Source: Clostridia bacterium
Lineage (GTDB): Bacteria > Bacillota > Clostridia > Christensenellales > UBA1242
Direction: 5' to 3'
Length of the DNA stretch: 20,104 bases
NCBI GenBank assembly: GCA_028702545.1
Contig: JAQVOQ010000011.1
Location: 1 to 20,104 of the forward strand
The notes beneath the pieces were generated by a model. The model was not told where the DNA came from. It saw only the letters and a list, made by a program, of their open reading frames with translations, and did not search any database. Positions 15,569 through 20,104 of this stretch are shown piece after piece; the first letter of the stretch is position 1; each line of letters starts with the position of its first letter. Position numbers and translations under genes: made by a program.

Positions 15569-16026
15569 TATTCCACCTTCTTTTTAGTGTCAAACACAAA
15601 CAAAATAAAGATGCTAAACAAAATGCAACCGACAACAAGCGATGCATCGGCAATATTAAAAATAGGAAAATTAATAAAATCAAGTTTTATAAAATCCCTC
15701 ACATAACCATAAGCTGCCCTGTCAATTAGGTTGCCAATAGCGCCTGCTAGCATTAAGCAAAAACCTGCAAAATAAATTCTATTTTTTATCTTGGCAAAGT
15801 AGTCAAACAAAAACATAGCGACAACAAAAACAATAGCACCCGCCACAAAAAGACCAATTTTACCTTCAAGCATACTCCAAGCAGCACCCGTGTTATGTGA
15901 ACTTTCAAAACTTAAAATGCCGTTAATAATAGTCAAACTTTTGCCTTCCAAAAGAATTTTAGTAACAATGTCGGCTATTACTATAATTGATATTATAAAT
16001 AATTTTTTTAAAGTGTTTTTAAGCAT
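15568..16026 (-). CDS. lspA: Lipoprotein signal peptidase (signal peptidase II)
   Basis: LspA removes signal peptides from diacylglyceryl-modified prolipoproteins in the cytoplasmic membrane. The 152-aa protein has four predicted transmembrane helices. The two catalytic aspartates are D102 in GNLIDR and D127 in FNIADASL, and the conserved SHNTGAAW block is at residues 43-50. AAGGA lies about 8 nt before the ATG. It sits between the short DivIVA-like gene and rluD, as in the divIVA-ileS-lspA-ylyB region of B. subtilis with ileS missing. Confidence 0.97.
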   Translation of the reverse strand: MLKNTLKKLFIISIIVIADIVTKILLEGKSLTIINGILSFESSHNTGAAWSMLEGKIGLFVAGAIVFVVAMFLFDYFAKIKNRIYFAGFCLMLAGAIGNLIDRAAYGYVRDFIKLDFINFPIFNIADASLVVGCILFSIFILFVFDTKKKVE

Positions 16027-16095
16027 TTATATTTTCCTTAACTAAAAAATAATTTATGCTAATTATATTACAAATGCTTAAAAATAGCAACTCGT

Positions 16096-16299
16096 TTATA
16101 CTTTGTTTATGTCAAGTGGTTTTAGCAATTTGTCGGGAATAGGGCTAAATTTGCTTAGTTCACCTTTTAAAAACTCAACATCTTTAGAAAGCACTTCCAC
16201 CCTATCGCTAAGAGCGTTAACAAGGTCATCAACTTCACTTTTTTTATAACCCAATATTTCAACATTAAATTCTTGTTTTACTTCCTTTTTTTTTATCAT
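16096..16299 (-). CDS. Very short DivIVA-like protein
   Basis: A 67-aa protein whose residues 10-28 (FNVEILGYKKSEVDDLV) resemble the N-terminal DivIVA signature, in which an aromatic segment, GY and EVD precede a coiled coil. A short heptad-like helix (about 26-50, LVNALSDRVEVLSKDVEFL) follows and the protein then stops. DivIVA proteins are normally well over 100 residues and bind curved membranes at septa and poles. Here only the N-terminal domain and the first coil are present. Its place after sepF and before lspA is that of divIVA in B. subtilis. AGGTGA precedes the ATG. It could be a minimal functional DivIVA/GpsB-like protein or a relic. No frameshift is visible that would restore a longer reading. 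Confidence 0.72.
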   Translation of the reverse strand: MIKKKEVKQEFNVEILGYKKSEVDDLVNALSDRVEVLSKDVEFLKGELSKFSPIPDKLLKPLDINKV

Positions 16300-16360
16300 A
16301 TTCTCACCTGTTTTTGTTTTTATTTTGTGTAAAACAAGTTTTTTATATTCAATTTTAATA

Positions 16361-16792
16361 TTAATTTACTCTAATATTAACCGTTTGCGGTGTTACTAAA
16401 AATAGGTCTCCCTGAATCCTGTTTATTTGGCCGTTAAGAGCAAAAATTGCGCCACTAAAAAAGTCTAGTACCCTCAAACTATCATCTTCACTTATGTTTT
16501 GTAAGTTTACAATGCACGCCTGCTCACGCTTTAAACTAGCAATTATTTTTTGAATGTCGTCGTGACTTTTAGGCGCAAAAATTGCTAAATTACTTGTGCC
16601 AGTTGCCATATTAATTTTGTTTAAATTGTTACTGCTTAACGGCTCATTTGCCGCTTTATTGTGCAAATTAAAACTATCATATTTATTTTTAGTTACTACT
16701 TGTTCTTTTTTTCTCGGTTTTATTACTGTTCGCTGTTTTATGTTTTCATCTTCCAAACCAAAACCTGACAAAATTGCATTAAAAAGCCCCAT
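16361..16792 (-). CDS. sepF: Cell division protein SepF
   Basis: SepF binds the FtsZ C-terminus, anchors the Z-ring to the membrane and shapes septum growth. The 143-aa protein has the expected N-terminal amphipathic segment (MGLFNAILSGFGLED), a polar linker rich in Asn and Lys (about residues 20-65) and the SepF globular domain (about 66-143). That domain includes VNLQNISEDDSLRVLDF, the FSGAIFALNGQI segment and the LVTP signature near the end. AGAGG lies 9 nt before the ATG. It follows the SPOR-like membrane protein gene and precedes the DivIVA-like gene; the genes ylmG and ylmH that usually lie between sepF and divIVA are absent. Confidence 0.95.
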   Translation of the reverse strand: MGLFNAILSGFGLEDENIKQRTVIKPRKKEQVVTKNKYDSFNLHNKAANEPLSSNNLNKINMATGTSNLAIFAPKSHDDIQKIIASLKREQACIVNLQNISEDDSLRVLDFFSGAIFALNGQINRIQGDLFLVTPQTVNIRVN

Positions 16793-16825
16793 ACTAAAAA
16801 ACCTCTCAAATTTATGTTTTTTTTT

Positions 16826-16834
16826 ATTTTAACA
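16826..16834 (-). promoter_or_regulatory. Possible extended -10 promoter of sepF
   Basis: On the minus strand TGT-TAAAAT (TAAAAT at 16826-16831) lies in the 74-bp gap before sepF. The -35 region is poor (TTAAAA at 16 bp), so this rests on the extended -10 only. Confidence 0.35.
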
Positions 16835-16866
16835 CTATTTAAGAAGTTTTTAAGTTAAACAATATG

Positions 16867-17697
16867 TTAGTTTTTGGCTAGTTCTGTCAATAAACTAATA
16901 TAACCATAAATTATTTTAAAATAAGTTTCTTTTATCTCGCCTGAATAGGTTGTACTCGCTTGGCTTTTTTGTGACAAGGCAGTTAACTCATCTAAAAATG
17001 TATTCAAATAAATTTTAGTATATATCACTTGGCTAGTTTTTGGAACTGCAATTTTTGAGTTAAAATTATTTACTACTTGCTCGCACTCATCTACTAACGC
17101 TAAAATGCCAACTTTGGTTTGGTCTAATGATATTTCGCTTTTGTCTAGTTTAATAGAGATATCATAAATTTTTAAATAAGTATCATAAAACATATCAAAA
17201 CAATCTTTCAATGCTGTTTTTTCATCGCTTTCTAGGTCCAAATCCATATATAAACTTGGCATTTCTAAAACAAAAATATTCGCATCAATACTGCTCTGTT
17301 TTAGGTTATTAACAACGCTTTCGGCATTAGTCCTTGTTTTGTACGCCGATGCTAGTACCCTATAAGTGCCTTTATCGTTAACTACATAACCCGCCGCAAG
17401 TTGCCTCTTATAAGTTTCACTAGCTTCGTTAGCTTCTGCAACATTGTCAAAACTAACTAGTTCCACAGCATAGAGTTCCTTACCTAAAAAATATCGTTCT
17501 CCTCTATTTAAGTTAATTGAACCGGGCGTAATTAAAGACGAAAATATATTGGCAAAAAATACTATTATAAAAAAACTTGAAAAAGCAGTAAAAAGCGTAA
17601 AAAATTTAGGCTTTTTGCGATTTATTTTTAATTTTGTAACTTTTTTATTATCGTATATATAATCTTGCAAATAACGCTGTTTTTTATTTTTTGGCAT
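16867..17697 (-). CDS. SPOR-like single-pass membrane protein upstream of sepF
   Basis: I favour the ATG at 17695-17697 (276 aa), with GAGG 12 nt upstream. The GTG at 17715 has AAGG only 2 nt before it. The protein has a very basic cytoplasmic N-terminus (about 30 residues), one transmembrane helix (about 32-57) and an extracellular region. Residues 73-145 (opening KELYAVELVSF, with TYRVLASAYKTRTNAE near the middle) have the size and beta-alpha pattern of a SPOR domain, which binds glycan strands lacking stem peptides at the septum. An all-helical region of about 125 residues of unknown type follows. The neighbouring sepF and DivIVA-like genes support a division role. SPOR assignment is by pattern, not by a database match. 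Confidence 0.75.
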   Translation of the reverse strand: MPKNKKQRYLQDYIYDNKKVTKLKINRKKPKFFTLFTAFSSFFIIVFFANIFSSLITPGSINLNRGERYFLGKELYAVELVSFDNVAEANEASETYKRQLAAGYVVNDKGTYRVLASAYKTRTNAESVVNNLKQSSIDANIFVLEMPSLYMDLDLESDEKTALKDCFDMFYDTYLKIYDISIKLDKSEISLDQTKVGILALVDECEQVVNNFNSKIAVPKTSQVIYTKIYLNTFLDELTALSQKSQASTTYSGEIKETYFKIIYGYISLLTELAKN

Positions 17698-17860
17698 AAT
17701 AACTTGAAACCTCACTACCTTAAAAGTAAACTTTACCTAATAATTTTATGTTTGGAGGCTGAGCCGTTATGCGAAAATCGTATTTTTTGTGCCAAAATAA
17801 TTAAATAATAATAAAAATTATAAAATTAAATTTTTATAATAAAAAATAATGCAAGTTGAT

Positions 17861-17888
17861 TTGCTTTATTTTTTTTGTGTGATATAAT
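17861..17888 (+). promoter_or_regulatory. groES-groEL promoter
   Basis: TTGCTT (17861-17866) and TATAAT (17883-17888) are 16 bp apart. The -10 is extended (TGA-TATAAT) and a long AT-rich stretch lies upstream. The predicted transcription start near 17895 gives a leader of about 40 nt. No HrcA (CIRCE) or CtsR operator is visible in or near it, which is unusual for groESL in Bacillota. Confidence 0.75.
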
Positions 17889-17918
17889 ATAATTAAAATT
17901 AGAACAAATGTTTGATAA

Positions 17919-17925
17919 AAGGAGA
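17919..17925 (+). promoter_or_regulatory. Ribosome binding site that fixes the groES start
   Basis: AAGGAGA, 9 nt before the ATG at 17935. In-frame ATGs at 17908 and 17926 lie upstream of or directly against it, so the 17935 start is preferred. Confidence 0.8.
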
Positions 17926-17934
17926 ATGAAAAGA

Positions 17935-18222
17935 ATGAAAATTAAACCCCTATTAGACAAGGTAGTAATTGAGGAACTAGCCCCAGAGAGTGTAACAAAA
18001 AGCGGTATAGTATTACCTATGACAGCGCAGGAAAAACCTCAATTAGCACGCGTTGTTGCAGTTGGCAGTGGTGGCATTATTGATGGAAAATTGATTGAAA
18101 TGCAAGTTAAGGTTGGCGACAACGTTTTATACTCACAATATGCGGGCAACGAATTTAATTTTGAAAATAAACACTACAAAATTTTAAAACAAAATGACAT
18201 TATGGCAATAATAGAAAATTAA
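17935..18222 (+). CDS. groES: Co-chaperonin GroES
   Basis: GroES is the heptameric lid of the GroEL folding chamber. With the ATG at 17935 the protein is 95 aa, the usual size, opening MKIKPLLDKVVIEE. The mobile loop that contacts GroEL (about residues 16-32, PESVTKSGIVLP) and the KPQLARVVAVG strand are typical, as is the closing YKILKQNDIMAII segment. groEL follows after 13 bp with its ribosome binding site overlapping the groES stop codon, so both are made from one transcript. These are the only plus-strand genes in the window. Confidence 0.97.
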   Translation: MKIKPLLDKVVIEELAPESVTKSGIVLPMTAQEKPQLARVVAVGSGGIIDGKLIEMQVKVGDNVLYSQYAGNEFNFENKHYKILKQNDIMAIIEN

Positions 18223-18235
18223 GGAGAAAAGCAAA

Positions 18236-19867
18236 ATGGCAAAACAAATTAAATATGGCGCTGATGCTAGAGCCGCACTAATTAGGGGCGTAGACGCTGT
18301 TGCAAATACTGTTAAAATAACGTTAGGTCCAAAGGGCAGAAATGTCGTTTTAGAAAAAGCATTTACTACTCCGCTTATAACAAATGATGGCGTGACAATA
18401 GCTAAAGAAATTGACTTAGCAGACCCTTTTGAAAATATGGGGGCTCAACTTTTAAAAGAAGTTAGTATAAAAACTAACGATGTTGCAGGTGATGGCACGA
18501 CGACTAGTGCCCTACTCGCTCAAAGCATAATTAAAGAGGGTAATAAATATTTTGAGAGTGGTGCAAATCCAATAATTTTAAAACAAGGTATTTTTAAAGC
18601 CGTTGATGTTGTTGTAAAAGAGTTAAAGTCGTTAAGCAGACCAATTGATGACGGAGAGACGATAGCAAAAGTAGCGAGCATAAGTGCTGGAGACCCTGAA
18701 ATTGGAAACCTTATTGCCGAGGCATTTAAAAAAGTTGGAAAAGACGGCGTTATAACAATTGAGGAAAGTAAAACGCTAAGCACAGAACTCATGCTAGTTG
18801 AGGGCATGCAGTTTGACAGAGGTTATTTGTCGGCATATATGAGTACAGATATGGAAAAAATGGAGAGTTTTTTAGAGAATGCTTTAATTTTGATAACTGA
18901 TAAAAAAATAACAAGTATTCAAGAAATTTTGCCAATTTTAGAGCAAGTTGTAAGTCAAAATCAAAAACTTTTAATAGTAGCAGAAGATATTGAGGGCGAA
19001 GCTTTGTCCACTCTTGTTTTAAATAAGTTAAGGGGCATATTCACCTGTATTGCAGTAAAAGCACCTGGTTTTGGCGACAGGCGCAAGGCACTTTTAGAAG
19101 ATTTAGCTATTTTAACAGGCGCAAAACTAATAAGCGAAGAAGCCGGCTTTGAACTTAAAAGTGCAACTCTTGATATGCTGGGTAGTGCTAAGCAAATAAA
19201 AGTGGATAAAGACAAAACAACAATAGTAGAAGGCGCAGGAAAATCAAATAATATTACTGAGCGAATTAACTCAATAAAAACGCAATTAGCCTCTGCTGAG
19301 AGTGATTATGACAAAGAACAATTGCAGGAACGACTTGCAAAACTTTCAGGCGGAGTGGCTATTATAAAAGTTGGCGCCGCGACCGAAGTTGAAATGAAAG
19401 AAAAAAAACTTCGCATTGAAGACGCACTTGCAGCAACAAAAGCAGCCGTTGAAGAAGGCATTGTGGCAGGCGGTGGAACGGCACTATTAAACACTAGTGA
19501 AAAATTAGAAAAATTAATTGAATTGCTGTTAGAAGAAGAAAAGATTGGTGCACAAATTGTACTACTTGCAATTAAAGAACCTGTTAAGCAAATAGCCCTT
19601 AATGCAGGCCATAACGGCGAAGAAATTATCAAAGTACTACTAGACAAAAACCAAAAAGATTTTGGCTGGAACGCTTTAACCAACAAATTTGTAAATATGA
19701 TAGAAGCTGGAATTATAGACCCTACAAAAGTTGTTAGGAGTGCACTTCAAAATGCAGCGAGCGTAGCAGCAACACTGCTTACAACCGAGAGCATTGTTGC
19801 CGAAATACCCGAAAACATTAAAAAAATTTCTACTCCAACAGAATTAGGCAATATGGGAATGTACTAA
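18236..19867 (+). CDS. groEL: Chaperonin GroEL (60 kDa)
   Basis: GroEL forms the double-ring chamber that folds proteins with ATP and GroES. The 543-aa protein is complete: the nucleotide loop TLGPKGRN (29-36), the ATPase block GDGTTT (85-90), the apical domain in the middle third, and the second equatorial block ALAATKAAVEEG followed by GIVAGGGTALL. Unlike most GroEL proteins it lacks the flexible Gly-Gly-Met repeat tail and ends in LGNMGMY. AAGGAG lies 9 nt before the ATG. It shares the groES promoter. The nearest clear terminator is about 205 bp downstream, beyond a repeat element. Confidence 0.98.
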   Translation: MAKQIKYGADARAALIRGVDAVANTVKITLGPKGRNVVLEKAFTTPLITNDGVTIAKEIDLADPFENMGAQLLKEVSIKTNDVAGDGTTTSALLAQSIIKEGNKYFESGANPIILKQGIFKAVDVVVKELKSLSRPIDDGETIAKVASISAGDPEIGNLIAEAFKKVGKDGVITIEESKTLSTELMLVEGMQFDRGYLSAYMSTDMEKMESFLENALILITDKKITSIQEILPILEQVVSQNQKLLIVAEDIEGEALSTLVLNKLRGIFTCIAVKAPGFGDRRKALLEDLAILTGAKLISEEAGFELKSATLDMLGSAKQIKVDKDKTTIVEGAGKSNNITERINSIKTQLASAESDYDKEQLQERLAKLSGGVAIIKVGAATEVEMKEKKLRIEDALAATKAAVEEGIVAGGGTALLNTSEKLEKLIELLLEEEKIGAQIVLLAIKEPVKQIALNAGHNGEEIIKVLLDKNQKDFGWNALTNKFVNMIEAGIIDPTKVVRSALQNAASVAATLLTTESIVAEIPENIKKISTPTELGNMGMY

Positions 19868-19876
19868 ATAACAAAT

Positions 19877-19930
19877 TGTTAATGCTAAATTGTTATAAAA
19901 AAGTGTTAATTCTAAATTGTTATAAAAAAG
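19877..19930 (+). repeat. 27-bp tandem direct repeat, two copies
   Basis: Units 19877-19903 and 19904-19930 abut and differ at a single base (TGTTAATGCTAAA versus TGTTAATTCTAAA at the start). Each ends in TTGTTATAAAAAAG. The pair begins 10 bp after the groEL stop and runs directly into the palindromic element at 19931, whose first bases (TGTCATTCTGAG) look like a variant of the start of the repeat unit. Confidence 0.85.
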
Positions 19931-20017
19931 TGTCATTCTGAGCCTACAATATTACTAGACTAACGAAGAATCTAGACCCTTCGTTAGTATGCTAATAGGC
20001 TAACTCTCAGGGTGACA
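19931..20017. repeat. 87-bp palindromic intergenic repeat element
   Basis: The ends are 12-bp imperfect inverted repeats, TGTCATTCTGAG (19931-19942) and CTCAGGGTGACA (20006-20017), which would pair fully in RNA if two U-G pairs are allowed. Inside is a perfect 10-bp inverted repeat (19959-19968 with 19979-19988) around a 10-nt loop, with further pairing of ATTA/TAAT and CCTA/TAGG. The word order TGTCATTCTGAG, GAAGAATCT, CAGGGTGACA is one I recall as a dispersed intergenic repeat in many bacterial genomes. It has no coding capacity and would need mobilisation in trans. Confidence 0.75.
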
Positions 20018-20071
20018 AACACCATTTGAGGTAACATTTAAAAAATATCCTAATATTAATTATTTTATATT

Positions 20072-20102
20072 AAAAAGCTCTATCGTTTGATAGAGTTTTT
20101 TT
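20072..20102 (+). terminator. Rho-independent terminator downstream of groEL
   Basis: CTCTATC (20078-20084) and GATAGAG (20089-20095) form a 7-bp stem with a GTTT loop, extended by one G-U and several A-U pairs, and followed by seven T. It is the first strong terminator after groEL. It could also serve a convergent gene outside the window. Confidence 0.82.
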
Positions 20103-20104
20103 AT

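Larger units (their letters stand above)
17698..17934. other. Divergent intergenic region between the SPOR-like gene and groES
   Basis: This 237-bp gap holds the groESL promoter near its right end, an AT-only stretch with a 9-bp inverted repeat (17817-17825 with 17832-17840), and a GGAGG followed by an 11-codon open frame (17769-17804). I searched it by eye for the CIRCE operator TTAGCACTC-N9-GAGTGCTAA and found none. No clear promoter for the minus-strand gene is seen. Confidence 0.6.

Noticed and set aside
17817..17840. 9-bp inverted repeat ATTATAAAA/TTTTATAAT upstream of groES as an operator or terminator
   Set aside because: It consists only of A and T in an AT-only stretch, where such repeats arise by chance, and it has no U-tract in the useful direction.
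1478..19867. Reassigned genetic code (TGA as Trp)
   Set aside because: All genes are open with the standard bacterial code, and Trp is encoded by TGG in conserved positions, for example in mraZ and lspA.
19877..19930. CRISPR-like array
   Set aside because: The repeats abut with no spacers, there are only two units, and no cas gene is near.
19931..20017. Insertion sequence remnant with transposase
   Set aside because: Only 87 bp and no coding capacity; a non-autonomous palindromic repeat is the most that can be supported.

Overview
The window is AT-rich, compact DNA from a low-GC Gram-positive bacterium, most likely an uncultured or gut-type Clostridia-like member of Bacillota. The evidence is the gene content and order (mraZ-rsmH-ftsL-pbp-murE; sepF-divIVA-lspA-rluD; tig-clpP-clpX-lon-engB; groES-groEL), strong AGGAGG-type ribosome binding sites, SepF- and DivIVA-type division proteins, and near-exclusive use of TAA stops. 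The genus assignment is an inference that the sequence alone cannot settle. All genes lie on the minus strand except groES-groEL. I see no rRNA, tRNA, CRISPR array, transposase or phage gene.

Layout, left to right (minus-strand genes are transcribed right to left). 1-5600: a dcw cell-wall/division cluster: mraZ, rsmH, an FtsL-like protein with a long cytoplasmic tail, a class B penicillin-binding protein with one PASTA domain, and murE, which is cut by the left edge. A TTGAAA-17-TATAAT promoter and 10-bp-spaced MraZ-box repeats precede mraZ. 5600-7265: two singly transcribed genes, a calcineurin-like metallophosphoesterase and an unrecognised Cys-rich 215-aa protein whose upstream region looks like a mother-cell sporulation (sigma-K-like) promoter. 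7266-13800: a proteostasis cluster. Trigger factor, ClpP and ClpX form one unit, then after a terminator and a new promoter come Lon and the ribosome-assembly GTPase EngB. 13840-14650: two small unknown membrane proteins. 14650-17700: RluD-type pseudouridine synthase, LspA, a very short DivIVA-like protein, SepF, and a SPOR-like membrane protein. This is a condensed form of the B. subtilis sepF-divIVA-lspA-ylyB neighbourhood. 17700-20104: a promoter region, groES-groEL on the plus strand, a 27-bp tandem duplication followed by an 87-bp palindromic intergenic repeat, and a terminator.

Functionally the window joins peptidoglycan precursor synthesis and septal transpeptidation (MurE, PBP, FtsL, SepF, DivIVA-like, SPOR protein) with protein folding and turnover (Tig, ClpXP, Lon, GroESL). 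Most of it is conserved housekeeping. I did not find a convincing new defence or mobile system. The items most worth a second look are the sigma-K-like promoter and Cys-rich protein, the CIRCE-like repeat on the tig promoter (with none at groESL), the L-Lys-type MurE signature, the miniature DivIVA, the SPOR-like protein beside SepF, and the repeat element after groEL.
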